Of a stretch of DNA of 64,000 nt, positions 52,641 to 62,652 are shown piece after piece; within the stretch, counting starts at the first letter, position 1; every line of letters begins with the position of its first letter. The translations under genes were made by a program, and so were the position numbers. Origin of the DNA: an uncultured Drancourtella sp. (lineage in GTDB: Bacteria; Bacillota; Clostridia; Lachnospirales; Lachnospiraceae). The stretch covers positions 1-64,000 of the forward strand of contig CALFLL010000046.1 of the NCBI GenBank assembly GCA_937880845.1. Reading direction: 5' to 3'. Under the pieces are notes generated by a model. It did no database searches. It saw only the letters and a program-made list of their open reading frames with translations, and was not told the DNA's origin.

Positions 52641-55600
52641 TTGAAAACAACATGGAAAAAACGATGTACAGCAGGATTTTTAGCTGTTTTATTAGGGTGT
52701 TCCTCTCTGCTTGCAGGTGGGAGCAGTGCTTTTGCAGCACCATTAGAACAGACAGATGTAAAAGAAGAAACACAGGCAGAAGACATTACGATTGAGCAGG
52801 GAGAAACTTTTGATCCGGCATCCGATTTCACCGGTATTACTGTAAAAGACGGAGAAAAGGTTTCTCTTGTTTTGTCAGCAGATAAAGAAGGAAAGCTGTT
52901 TGATGCAGACAGACCTGGAAGGTATGACTGTATTTACCAGGTCCAAAAACCTTCCGGAGATACTTATGAGATTACACGGAAAATCATTGTGAAGGAAGCG
53001 GGAAAGGAAGGAGAGAGTCCGCAAAAAGAGAAGAAACAGAAGAAAGAGATAAAAAGTGGGGAGGAAGATGCAGAACCTGATGGTGCCAACATTGATACCA
53101 GTGCATTAAAGGAAGAAGAGGGTGTTTTGTTTTCCGTTGTCCCCTCTTCTATGGAACAGGCAAGGGAAAAAGCTTCTTTGGTGCAAGGGGAGAGGATTGT
53201 ATACCCAAGTGATTTAGGTTCTTACAGTACCTGCTATTTTTACGTCAACGAACGGATTGCATACTGTCTGGAATCAAATCTGCAGTCACCGCCTTCGTCT
53301 GATTACGTGGCAGAAATTTATGAGAGCAACTTAAACTTACAGAAAGTTTTGTATTATGGATATGGAGGGCCGGGGGATTTAACCGGAGAATATCTAAAGA
53401 ATTATAGCAATGATATCAAATATGTCCTGACACATTTAGCAGCAAGTTACTGTTATGGCGGAGAGGAAGTGGCATTTGTGGGCTGCACGCAGGACGGACT
53501 GAAACGCTATGGTGTCATGGAATACATCAATTATCTTTGCGGGCAGGAAGCACCGCCAAGTGCTGCCATCAGCCTTTCTTCCACAAACGAAACCGCTTTT
53601 TTGGAAGGAGATGTGCAGAAAACAAAAAATATCACATTAAATGGAGACCATAGAAATTATATTACCCTTTCTTTACCGGAAGGTGTGACTTACCATGATA
53701 CTGCCGGAAAGGAGCAGAAAGGAGGTTCCATTAAGATTTATGGTGGTACGACTTTTTACTTTACTGCAGAAAAAACCGTACATGGTACCTGGAATAGCGG
53801 AGATTTAGGCGGACAGGTAGGAGCTCAGTGGAAAACTCTGGTGGTTTCTACCGGTTCCGGCAATCAGGATGTTGGTTATGGGGATTTTTATGAGGAACCA
53901 AGTGCTAAGGTTTCATTTTCGATTCAATGGATGGATATTTCCTGGATCGAAGTCATCAAAGAAGATGCAAAAAGCAGTGTAAAACTTGCAGGGGCTGTTT
54001 TTGGGATTTATCGGGATCAGGCATGTACAGATTTGATTCTGGAGATGCCGCCAACAGATGAAAAAGGAGCAACTAAAGCGGAGCTGACAAAGACGCAGGA
54101 TACAGTGTACATCAAGGAAATCACTGCACCGAAAGGGTATAAACTGAATACAACTGCTTACAATGTCAATCTGGAAGTAGCAAAAACACAAACACTGACT
54201 GTAAAAAATGAGGAACAAAAAGGGAAGATCATCATCCGAAAGCAGGGAGAAAAGCTGACAGGAGTATCTGGAGAGGCTGGAAATCTGCAATTTACCTATA
54301 CCAATGCTGCATTTGCAGGGGCAAAGTATAAAATTTATGCAGCAGAAGACATCTACAGCCAGGATAAGCAGACAAAAATCTATCAGGCAGGAGATTTGGC
54401 AGCAGAATTGGAGACAAAAGAAGACGGAAGTTGTTCTTCGGATATGCTTCATCTCGGAACCTATAAGGTGGTAGAACAGCAGGCTCCGGATTCCCTGACA
54501 ATAGGGAAGACAGAGGAAGAGCGTACCCATATGGTAACCCTTTCTTATGCAGGGCAGACAGTAGAAGTGGTTGAGGAAGAAACACAATATGAAAATGCCA
54601 GACCAAAGGTATCTGTGGAAGTGCTGAAGAAATCAAGTAATGATGATGCAGCATTGAAGGGGGCAATTTTTGGTCTGTATGCAGATGAAGATGTTACCGG
54701 TGCAGATGGTTCCGTGCTGGTTACAAAGGGAAGTTTGATACAGAAAGCGGAGTCCAATGAAAACGGGAAGGCTGCATTTACTGCGGATATCCCAATTGGC
54801 TTCCATTATGTAGTAAAGGAAATACAGGCACCACCTCTTTATGTTCAGAGCAGTGATAGTTATGAGTTCTTTTATGAATATAAAAATGATACGACCTACA
54901 CGTATACCTTTGCACATACCTTTAAAAATAAAGAGGTACGGGGAGCAGTCCATATCAAGAAAATAGACAAAGATACACAGGACTCTGTAAGCCAGGGAGA
55001 TGGAGATTTAAACGGGGCTGTCTATGGATTGTATGCGGCAGAAGATATTCAACACCCAAATGGAAAGACAGGACTGCTTTATAAAAAGGATCAGTTGGTC
55101 GTGCAGGGAACGATCGAAAAAGGTGTTCTGAATTTCAAAGATTTGTATCTTGGAAAATACTATGTACAGGAAATTTCTGCACCTCCTTCCAATGCATATT
55201 TGCTGGATCAAACCAAATACCCGGTAGATCTTGCATATGAAGGGCAAGATGTGGAAATTGTGCAGAAAAATGTGACTGTTTTGGAAACTATAAAAAAACA
55301 GGCATTCCAGTTAATTAAAATCAGTGATGATGGCAGCCAGACGGAAACAGAATTGCTGGAAGGTGCCGGATTTAAAGTGTACCTGATCAGTGAACTTTCT
55401 AAAGTAAAGGATGGTACCTTAAAACCATCGAATGGAACCGAATATGCACCGCAGGATTTTATCGGATATGATTTCAGTAAAGAGGAAACTGCATCTTATT
55501 ATGAAAATGGAGAAAAGATACAGACAGAAGAAATGTTTACCGACAAAAAAGGGTATCTGTGTTCACCGGAACTTCCATATGGAAAATATGTGTGTATTGA

Positions 55601-57950
55601 AAGTACCATTCCGGAAAATGTAGAAGGAATTCAGCCGTTTTTGGTGACTATCGATGAAGACAGCAGGGAACCGCAGACATGGCGTGTCTTTAATGACCGT
55701 CCGATGCAGTTTTATTTTAAGATCATCAAAAAGGATGCACAGACGGAACTTCCAATTTTAAAGAACAGTGCCCACTATAAAATTTATGATGTGGAGAAGA
55801 AGAAATACGTCACTATGAAAGTACGGTATCCGAAGCCAGAAACAATTGACGTTTTTGAAACAAATGAGGAAGGTTATCTGTTGACGCCGGAGCCGCTTAA
55901 AATGGGAACTTACCGGATTGAAGAAGTAAAAAGCCCGGAACTGTTTGTACAGACCGGATTTGAACAGGCATTAAAAAATGGAGAAGAAATCCTTCCGTTA
56001 AATGAGGTGACAAAGGAAGGAACTTATGAGAAAGCACCAAGGGAATCCATTACGATCAAAGTGGACAGCAATACTGCACATGAGGTGGAAGAGGAAACCG
56101 GAAAATATATTGTAGTGGTAGAAGTAAAGAACGATGAAGCGGTAGGAAGCCTGACGATCCAGAAAACAGGAGAAGTGCTTGTTGGTGCTGAAAAAGTAAC
56201 AGAGCAGATACTGACAAAATTAAAGAATGGTCTGGCAAAGGCAGTAAACCAAGTGTCTAATCTGTTTACCGGAGAAGATGTTATGGAAACAGAAAAAGGA
56301 TATGAGTTTGCGTATGAAGAACAGGGACTTGCAGGAGCAGAATTCTCTATTTATGCAAGGGAAACTATTTACTCACCAGATGGACAGGTAGACAGTGAGG
56401 GTAATCGGATCATACGTTTTGAAAAAGGCGCATTGGTTGGAACGATTGTAACAGATGGAAAAGGAAAAGGGACTTTAAATAATCTTCCGATTGGAAAATT
56501 TTATATTAAAGAAACAAAAACGGGAGATTCCTTTGTGCTAGATCCAGCCGAACAGGATTTTGAAATCACCTATAAAGGACAAGAAGTGGCAGTTGACTAT
56601 GTAACAAAGGAAATCAAGAATCAGCGGCAGAAAGTGGAAATTGAAGTGCTGAAAAAATCGGAAGCCACAAAAGAGCCCCTGGAAGGGGTTTCATTTGGAT
56701 TGTATGCAGGAGAAGATATTGTAAATGCAGCAGGAAAAGTTGTGGTGAAAAAAGATGAACTGGTAGCAGTTGAAAAAACAGATCAAGAAGGAAAATTGAA
56801 GTACTCGGATACCATTCCACACGGGAAATATTATCTGAAGGAACTGGAAGGTCTGCCAGGATATCTACCATACGAAGAGAAGATTGAAATTGATGCTTCT
56901 TATACGGATCCGGAATTGGAAGTGATTTCTATACAAAAAGAAGTGGAGAACCAGCCGACGAAAGTTGAAGTTACAAAAACAGACATTACTGGAGAAAAGG
57001 AAGTGGAAGGTGCCAGACTACAGATTCAAGATGAAGAAGGAACTGTAGTGGAAGAGTGGACTTCTACAAACGAATCACATATCATTTATGCATTAAAACC
57101 GGGTAAGTACATACTTCACGAAGAACAGGCTCCAACAGAAAACGGATATGTGAAAGCAGAAGATGTGGAATTTACTGTAGAGGAAACCGGAGAAATCCAG
57201 AAAGTTTCCATGAAAGACGATCATACAAAGATAGACATCACAAAAACGGATATCACCGGAGAACAGGAAATTGAAGGAGCCAAGTTACAGGTACTGGACG
57301 AAGAGGGAAATATCATAGAAGAATGGACCTCTACCAAAGAACCTTACCGGATCGAGTATCTACAGCCGGGAAAAACATATATCCTTCATGAAGAAGCTGC
57401 ACCGGAAGGATTTTTGATTGCAGAAGATGTAGAATTTACTGTAGAGGAAACCGGAGAAGTACAGAAAGTTTCCATGAAAGATGAAGTACCAATGGGGCAG
57501 TTAATTATTAAGAAAACAGATGCAGAAGATCAGACACCACTTGCCAATGTGGAATTTGAATTGAAAAACAAAGAGACTGAGGAAGTGGTTGGAAAACTTA
57601 CTACAGATAAAGATGGAGTTGCAACCAGTGAACTGCTGCCGATTGCCACATACGAAGACGGAAAAGCAGTAGGACCGATTACTTATGTATTATCGGAAAC
57701 GAAACCGTTGGAAGGATATGAAGAGCATACGGAAACCTATGAAATCACATTTAGTTATGTGGATGCAAAAACGAAGGTTATTGAAGTGGTAAAAGAAATC
57801 CAGAATAAGAAACTTCCGCAGACACCGGAAAAACCAGAGGACGTAAAAACCGGGGATAATACCATGCTCCTGCTGCCAATCGGTATTGCAGTAGTAGCGG
57901 CCTTTGGTATTGGTATTGTCCTTTGGCGGATCAGACGCACAAAGAGATAA
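52641..57950 (+). CDS. Large Cna-B repeat surface adhesin
   Basis: A 1769-residue cell-wall protein. A signal peptide (to about AFAAP) and a Glu-rich segment lead to a thioester-like domain with Cys209 (AYCLESNL) but His265 in THLAASY, where thioester domains usually have Gln. About eight or more Cna-B/SpaA domains follow (GAVFGIYRD, GAKYKIYA, GAIFGLYAD, GAEFSIYA, each ending in a YYxKE-like turn). Two adjacent domains near 56973 and 57240 repeat with an 89-residue period. The C terminus has LPQTP (1725-1729), a membrane helix and RRTKR. The TTG start has AAGGAG upstream. It probably attaches donor or host cells and is anchored by the sortase at 58981. Confidence 0.9.
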   Translation: MKTTWKKRCTAGFLAVLLGCSSLLAGGSSAFAAPLEQTDVKEETQAEDITIEQGETFDPASDFTGITVKDGEKVSLVLSADKEGKLFDADRPGRYDCIYQVQKPSGDTYEITRKIIVKEAGKEGESPQKEKKQKKEIKSGEEDAEPDGANIDTSALKEEEGVLFSVVPSSMEQAREKASLVQGERIVYPSDLGSYSTCYFYVNERIAYCLESNLQSPPSSDYVAEIYESNLNLQKVLYYGYGGPGDLTGEYLKNYSNDIKYVLTHLAASYCYGGEEVAFVGCTQDGLKRYGVMEYINYLCGQEAPPSAAISLSSTNETAFLEGDVQKTKNITLNGDHRNYITLSLPEGVTYHDTAGKEQKGGSIKIYGGTTFYFTAEKTVHGTWNSGDLGGQVGAQWKTLVVSTGSGNQDVGYGDFYEEPSAKVSFSIQWMDISWIEVIKEDAKSSVKLAGAVFGIYRDQACTDLILEMPPTDEKGATKAELTKTQDTVYIKEITAPKGYKLNTTAYNVNLEVAKTQTLTVKNEEQKGKIIIRKQGEKLTGVSGEAGNLQFTYTNAAFAGAKYKIYAAEDIYSQDKQTKIYQAGDLAAELETKEDGSCSSDMLHLGTYKVVEQQAPDSLTIGKTEEERTHMVTLSYAGQTVEVVEEETQYENARPKVSVEVLKKSSNDDAALKGAIFGLYADEDVTGADGSVLVTKGSLIQKAESNENGKAAFTADIPIGFHYVVKEIQAPPLYVQSSDSYEFFYEYKNDTTYTYTFAHTFKNKEVRGAVHIKKIDKDTQDSVSQGDGDLNGAVYGLYAAEDIQHPNGKTGLLYKKDQLVVQGTIEKGVLNFKDLYLGKYYVQEISAPPSNAYLLDQTKYPVDLAYEGQDVEIVQKNVTVLETIKKQAFQLIKISDDGSQTETELLEGAGFKVYLISELSKVKDGTLKPSNGTEYAPQDFIGYDFSKEETASYYENGEKIQTEEMFTDKKGYLCSPELPYGKYVCIESTIPENVEGIQPFLVTIDEDSREPQTWRVFNDRPMQFYFKIIKKDAQTELPILKNSAHYKIYDVEKKKYVTMKVRYPKPETIDVFETNEEGYLLTPEPLKMGTYRIEEVKSPELFVQTGFEQALKNGEEILPLNEVTKEGTYEKAPRESITIKVDSNTAHEVEEETGKYIVVVEVKNDEAVGSLTIQKTGEVLVGAEKVTEQILTKLKNGLAKAVNQVSNLFTGEDVMETEKGYEFAYEEQGLAGAEFSIYARETIYSPDGQVDSEGNRIIRFEKGALVGTIVTDGKGKGTLNNLPIGKFYIKETKTGDSFVLDPAEQDFEITYKGQEVAVDYVTKEIKNQRQKVEIEVLKKSEATKEPLEGVSFGLYAGEDIVNAAGKVVVKKDELVAVEKTDQEGKLKYSDTIPHGKYYLKELEGLPGYLPYEEKIEIDASYTDPELEVISIQKEVENQPTKVEVTKTDITGEKEVEGARLQIQDEEGTVVEEWTSTNESHIIYALKPGKYILHEEQAPTENGYVKAEDVEFTVEETGEIQKVSMKDDHTKIDITKTDITGEQEIEGAKLQVLDEEGNIIEEWTSTKEPYRIEYLQPGKTYILHEEAAPEGFLIAEDVEFTVEETGEVQKVSMKDEVPMGQLIIKKTDAEDQTPLANVEFELKNKETEEVVGKLTTDKDGVATSELLPIATYEDGKAVGPITYVLSETKPLEGYEEHTETYEITFSYVDAKTKVIEVVKEIQNKKLPQTPEKPEDVKTGDNTMLLLPIGIAVVAAFGIGIVLWRIRRTKR

Positions 57951-57982
57951 AAAGCATTTGGAGATGATGGAACACTAGACCT

Positions 57983-58049
57983 GCGGGGTGGTGTAAAGAA
58001 CATTTCTGGATGCTTTACCAGAAGATTTCGGGGCGGTACCGGACCCCGC
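57983..58049 (+). ncRNA. Candidate structured RNA after the adhesin gene
   Basis: GCGGGGT (57983-57989) pairs with ACCCCGC (58043-58049), enclosing GTAAAG (57993-57998) paired with CTTTAC (58013-58018) and a further GC-rich segment. This makes a multi-branch fold in the adhesin-radical SAM gap. There is no T run, so it is not a plain terminator. It may be a processing or regulatory element. Confidence 0.4.
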
Positions 58050-58066
58050 AAGTGAAAGGAAAGGTG

Positions 58067-58910
58067 ATGCTGAAGCGAAAGAAAAGAATTTAAAAGTTTT
58101 TATAAAAGTGTAAGCGGCAACGAAGCAGAAAAATGCAGGTATCCGACCAGATTGGATACTTATGGCTGTGGCTGTATGCATAATTGTTCCTACTGCTATG
58201 CACGCAGCCTTTTGGATTTCCGGGGACTTTGGAACGCAGAAAATCCAAGAGTGGCAGATATCCAGAAAATCCGGAGAAAATTGGAAAAGGTGCCACAGGG
58301 AACCATGTTAAGACTTGGAGGCATGACAGATTGCTTTCAGCCGATGGAAAGTCAGGAACAGATTACCTATCAAACCATAGAGCAGTTAAATGAATATGGT
58401 ATTGGGTATCTGATTGTGACAAAATCCCATCTAGCAGGAGAGGAACGATACCGGAAACTTTATGATCCGAAGCTGGCACATATCCAGATCACCATTACCT
58501 GTTTTGATGATAAAAAGGCGCTTGCCTATGAAAAGGCAAGTAGTCCGTCAAAGCGGTTAAGGGCATTGTTAAAATTGCAGGAAGAGGGCTTTGATGTCAC
58601 ATTACGATTAAGCCCTCTGATTGAAGAGTATTTGGATTTTGATTACTTAAATAGGCTGCCGGTAGACAAAGTTTTGGTAAAATTTCTTCGGGTGAATGGG
58701 TGGATTAAAAAGTGGTTTCCGGACTTGGATTACCAGAAATATGTTCTGCGTCAGAGTGGGTACTGGCATTTACCGTTGGAAGAAAAAATAAGGATCTTGG
58801 AAAAAATTCATCTTCCGTTAACGGTCTGTGAAGATGTCACAGAACATTATGAATATTGGAAGCAGCATATCAATCCAAACCCACTGGATTGCTGCAATTT
58901 AAGAAAATAA
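58067..58910 (+). pseudogene. SplB-like radical SAM gene with an apparent N-terminal frameshift
   Basis: The main open frame from TTG 58152 encodes CMHNCSYCYA (radical-SAM cluster motif), GGMTDCFQP and HINPNPLDCCNLRK, like the SplB/spore photoproduct lyase-like radical-SAM proteins found beside conjugation genes. In-frame sequence continues upstream of any start (KSFYKSVSGNEAEKCRYPTR). The good ribosome site and ATG at 58067 are in another frame that stops after eight codons. A single-base difference in the A-rich stretch at 58079-58088 would join the two frames. The gene may be disrupted, or use frameshifting. The domain core is intact. Confidence 0.7.
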
Positions 58911-58925
58911 GAGACATAAGTGTAG

Positions 58926-58963
58926 GCGGTAGTATATCAATTTTGGTATGCTACCGCTTTTTT
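58926..58963 (+). terminator. Rho-independent terminator
   Basis: GCGGTAG and CTACCGC form the stem base, followed by TTTTTT, between the radical-SAM gene and sortase. Confidence 0.85.
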
Positions 58964-58980
58964 ACGTTGGAGGTAAGCAG

Positions 58981-59688
58981 ATGAAAAAAGAATACTTTTT
59001 ACTTGGGATATTAAGCGTGATCTTGCTGGTAGCAGGAGTCTGGATTTATCAGATTATCAGTGAATACCAAAAAGCAGAACAGGAATATGAAAAGTTGCAA
59101 GAATATGTAAAAGTAGAGAAGAATACAAGGGATTCGGAAAATACGAAACCAAATGTTGCAGAAGATGATAAGGAAGGAGAAAAGCAGGAAGAAACTGTAA
59201 CGGTGGATTTTGCTTCTCTGCAGGCAATTAACCCAGATATTGTAGCGTGGCTTCGGATTCCGGGGGTGTTGGAATATCCAGTAGTGAGAGGGGAAGATAA
59301 TTCCTACTATTTAAACCATACCGTACAAAAAACTTATAACATTGCAGGAAGTATTTTTCTTGATTATCGGAACGAACGGGATTTCTCGGATAGTAAGAAT
59401 ATTATCTATGGCCATAATATGAAAGATGGCAGTATGTTTCATGTGTTGAGAAATTATCAGGACATTGATTTTTTTCAGGAACATACGAATATGGAGGTTT
59501 ATTTACCAGATGGAAGGAGTTTGAACTACCAGATTACAGCTTGTGAACAAGTGCCGGCAGACAGTGAGATTTATCAGATAGAAAAGGGAAACGCTGAGGA
59601 GAAAGAGGAAAATGAAATTATATTATCGACTTGTAGTGCAAGAACAAGTATCAGAATCATTGTAAAAGCCAGTCTAAAGAAAGACTAA
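58981..59688 (+). CDS. Class B sortase
   Basis: A 235-residue membrane transpeptidase. One N-terminal helix is followed by an acidic stretch and the sortase core with His in IIYGHNMKDGSMF and the catalytic Cys in ILSTCSARTSIRI, with the downstream Arg. The class B assignment follows the conserved LDYRNERDF and YGHNM pattern. GGAGGT precedes ATG 58981. The obvious substrate is the adhesin upstream, whose LPQTP motif fits. Confidence 0.92.
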   Translation: MKKEYFLLGILSVILLVAGVWIYQIISEYQKAEQEYEKLQEYVKVEKNTRDSENTKPNVAEDDKEGEKQEETVTVDFASLQAINPDIVAWLRIPGVLEYPVVRGEDNSYYLNHTVQKTYNIAGSIFLDYRNERDFSDSKNIIYGHNMKDGSMFHVLRNYQDIDFFQEHTNMEVYLPDGRSLNYQITACEQVPADSEIYQIEKGNAEEKEENEIILSTCSARTSIRIIVKASLKKD

Positions 59689-59746
59689 TCCTGAATAGGA
59701 CCACAAGATATTTTGAGAAATAAGATTCGAAAAAGGAGGATTTTAG

Positions 59747-59932
59747 ATGTATCTAATCGAAATTGATACAAGAAAATTTGATTTTGAGGGAGTGTCGCAT
59801 GAGGAATATTTGGAATTTTTCGGATATCAAGGTATACACAAAGTAAAGGAGAATTTATATGCTGTAACAAAATTGGGGCTAGTACTTCCAGCGGTGAAGC
59901 TTATTTCAGACAGAAATGATGGGAAAAAGTAA
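59747..59932 (+). CDS. Hypothetical small protein (61 aa)
   Basis: A 61-residue protein (MYLIEIDTRKFDFEGV, LEFFGYQGIHKVKENLYAV). AAAAGGAGG lies 8 bases before the ATG, a strong reason to call it real. Family unknown. It ends the adhesin-sortase unit. Confidence 0.7.
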   Translation: MYLIEIDTRKFDFEGVSHEEYLEFFGYQGIHKVKENLYAVTKLGLVLPAVKLISDRNDGKK

Positions 59933-60101
59933 AAAATGTGAGTTCTCGCTATGAAAAATTGTACTAATATTTTACAAAAAAAGTAAAAAAATAGAATCTT
60001 TCTTTTATTTTTTGAAAATTATATTTTGTGTAACATTCATATAAAATACAAAAAAATAGTTTTCAAAAGATGAAAAAATTGTTTAAAATGTAATAAAAAT
60101 A

Positions 60102-60130
60102 TTGTGAAAGGAACTGTTTTGTGTTAAAAT
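60102..60130 (+). promoter_or_regulatory. Promoter of the type VII secretion genes
   Basis: TTGTGA, 17 bases, TAAAAT, 70 bases before the EsaA-like gene, after an AT-rich gap of 170 bases without other recognisable features. Confidence 0.6.
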
Positions 60131-60200
60131 AAGACAAACAAATAGAAGTGAAAAACATGGGGGTTCGTAATTCCCGAGACAAGGAGGGGAAGGTTTTGGA

Positions 60201-62597
60201 ATGAAATATAAAAAAGTCATTGCAACATTGCTTGCTGTTGGCTGTATTGGTCTGGTAGGTGGTCTTGGATATTTCCTAGGACAAGCAAATCAAGAAAAAA
60301 ACGCCGTAAAACAGACGGTTGCCCCAGTCAAAGAAACAGAAACCAAGCAACAGGAATCAAGAAAAATTGCGGTAGTTAATCTGGATGAAGGGACAACAGA
60401 AGCAGAAGAAAAAATAAATTATGCTGATAAGATTGTTCAATTCCCTAGTTCTTCGTTTGAATATTCATCATTAGAGGAAGCAAGAACAGGATTAGCAAAC
60501 GGAAAATATGGTGCATACATAATCATACCAGCCGGATTTTCACAAAATGTTGTTAGTCTTAATACAACACCACAAGCAGCTCAACTTGAATATGCTTTAA
60601 ATAAAAATCTTTCAGGAGAGTCTCAGTATCATTTGTTATATGATGTGATGAGTTTTGGAAATTCTTTGAATGACAGTTTGAGCTATATGTATTTGAACAA
60701 TATTCTTTCTGAGTTCCATAAGGCTCAAGATGGTGCTGCTACAGTTATGAATAATGATTTAAAAGATAAAGATGCCATTGAGAGTATACAGTCGCATGAT
60801 TTGGTACAATTAGTTGAGATTCCGGAATTAAAAAGAGAAGAAAATACAACAGAACCATTAAATGTAGAAGAATATGTAGAGAAAAATACGGCTTTAGCAA
60901 CTGATCTTGATTCACAGTACAAAAAGTGTGTAGAAGAGGCACAATCACAACTGCAGAATATGCAGACGGAAGGAGGAAGTCTTTCAGAACAGCTTACATC
61001 CTTGGCTGAATATACAAAACAGCTAGATGTATTTAAAGATGAAGAGGGAAATTCTGTAGTCGATACTGCAAATAATAAACTGGACGAAGTTTTGAATAAA
61101 AAACCAGGAAATACAGTTGGAAACATGCTTGAAGATTTGAAACGGCAGCCGGATATTATAGCAGGTGAATTAGGAAAATCGATAGAGACTTATAATCAGG
61201 GATTACCAAATCAGCTGACTGACCGCTTAGCTGAGTTTGCAAAGAAAATTGAAGCAGCAAATCCGGGATTGATTTTAGAGGAAAAAAGTGAAGGGGTTTT
61301 TGAATTACATTACGCTACTTCGGATTCACCAAAATTATCTATAACCCTTGCAGATGTTCCCGACTCCGAAGAAAATCAAAAGGCAGATACGACAAAACAG
61401 TTATGGAGTGCTATTACCAGTAAACTTGCAGCGGCAGCAAATGAGCAGGAAACTATTGAAATTATAGAGAAAGATCCTGATTTGGGTATAGAAATTCCGA
61501 AAGTATATACAACTGCAAAATCGGTGCAGACAGCACTTGCGGAATGTGAGCAAGATCCGAATATGATAGCTATGTGTAATAGTCTTGGGTATTCTTCTAT
61601 AAGTGCTTTTGTGAGTGATGCAGGAAATGGAAGTTTGGCACTTGACAAAACTCATGAAATTGTGTTTGATGGTGATTTGAATGCTTTTCAGCAGTACATT
61701 AATTCCGTGATTGAAAATGTACCGCGAGAGGTGACTGCATTGCAGGAATATAAAGATTATCGATATGATGAAGCAGGGAATATGATTATTGATCCAGGGA
61801 CAAATCAACCTACTACAATTCAAGAGAGACTGGAGCATTATGGAAAGCAGGTGAAAGCCTTTGAAACAGAACTTGGGAATGAGCAGACAACAAATGGGCA
61901 GGAAATAAAAAATGTATTCCAGGATTTTTATGTAGATCCAATGCAGAAGAACCAAGAAAACTTCAATGGTATCCTGCAACAAAAATATGAGGCTGAATCA
62001 GTCTATATCCACGAGTTTAATGAAAAGCTGAAGTCATTTGCACCATCTGTACAAGATGAATATATTGCAGAAAATGTAAATGGAATAAAACAGAATAACG
62101 GACTGCTTCAGAAGAGTTTGATAGAAAATAATATGTCTTATGTGGATTATGCAAATAAAGTCTATACTACAACGGAAGAAAATATCAATACTCTTCAGAA
62201 GGGCATTCAGGATGCAAAAGATGCTTCAAATCAAGCAGTAGAAGATGGATTGAATGTAGCGAAGAATACCAAGACAACCACCAGTAAAGAAAATCAAAAT
62301 ATATTAGCTGACTTTTCAGCAAAGCTTCCATATACAAGATTGGGAAGTATGGAATATACACAGGCTTATCAATTTATCGCTAAGCCAGTAGCTTTAAATG
62401 ATGTTTCAAAAGAAAAGGAAAAGATAGTGGGCGGAGAAGAAGTAAAAGAATCTTCGGCAAAAGCAGTTTCTGCGAATACAGAAAAGGAAAGTAATATAAC
62501 ATCGTATTTAATTTATATTGTTTTTGCAGTACTTTTAACAGCACTTATTATATTCTTGATTTTGAGATACTTTAGAAATAAAAAACCAGAGCAATAA
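60201..62597 (+). CDS. EsaA/YhgE-like type VII secretion membrane protein
   Basis: A 798-residue protein with one N-terminal helix (VIATLLAVGCIGLVGGLGYFLG), a long extracytoplasmic region (about 40-760) that begins with a Pip/YhgE-like segment (IAVVNLDEGT...GKYGAYIIIPAGFSQNV), and a C-terminal helix. This is the layout of EsaA/YueB, the surface-exposed subunit of Firmicutes type VII secretion. AGGAGGGG precedes the start. WXG100, EsaB-like and effector-like genes follow, which supports it. The C-terminal multi-helix part of longer YhgE proteins is absent. Confidence 0.82.
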   Translation: MKYKKVIATLLAVGCIGLVGGLGYFLGQANQEKNAVKQTVAPVKETETKQQESRKIAVVNLDEGTTEAEEKINYADKIVQFPSSSFEYSSLEEARTGLANGKYGAYIIIPAGFSQNVVSLNTTPQAAQLEYALNKNLSGESQYHLLYDVMSFGNSLNDSLSYMYLNNILSEFHKAQDGAATVMNNDLKDKDAIESIQSHDLVQLVEIPELKREENTTEPLNVEEYVEKNTALATDLDSQYKKCVEEAQSQLQNMQTEGGSLSEQLTSLAEYTKQLDVFKDEEGNSVVDTANNKLDEVLNKKPGNTVGNMLEDLKRQPDIIAGELGKSIETYNQGLPNQLTDRLAEFAKKIEAANPGLILEEKSEGVFELHYATSDSPKLSITLADVPDSEENQKADTTKQLWSAITSKLAAAANEQETIEIIEKDPDLGIEIPKVYTTAKSVQTALAECEQDPNMIAMCNSLGYSSISAFVSDAGNGSLALDKTHEIVFDGDLNAFQQYINSVIENVPREVTALQEYKDYRYDEAGNMIIDPGTNQPTTIQERLEHYGKQVKAFETELGNEQTTNGQEIKNVFQDFYVDPMQKNQENFNGILQQKYEAESVYIHEFNEKLKSFAPSVQDEYIAENVNGIKQNNGLLQKSLIENNMSYVDYANKVYTTTEENINTLQKGIQDAKDASNQAVEDGLNVAKNTKTTTSKENQNILADFSAKLPYTRLGSMEYTQAYQFIAKPVALNDVSKEKEKIVGGEEVKESSAKAVSANTEKESNITSYLIYIVFAVLLTALIIFLILRYFRNKKPEQ

Positions 62598-62652
62598 GCT
62601 GTTTGGCAGCATTGCATATAAAAAAAGGAGAAGCATTCAAAGGAGGTACATT

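Noticed and set aside
53913..54666. Long minus-strand ORFs inside the adhesin
   Set aside because: They arise from repetitive codon use of the Cna-B domains and have no ribosome sites.
56973..57500. Repeated DNA near the adhesin C terminus as a CRISPR or mobile repeat
   Set aside because: The 267-bp period keeps the reading frame and encodes two Cna-B domains; it is protein repeat duplication.
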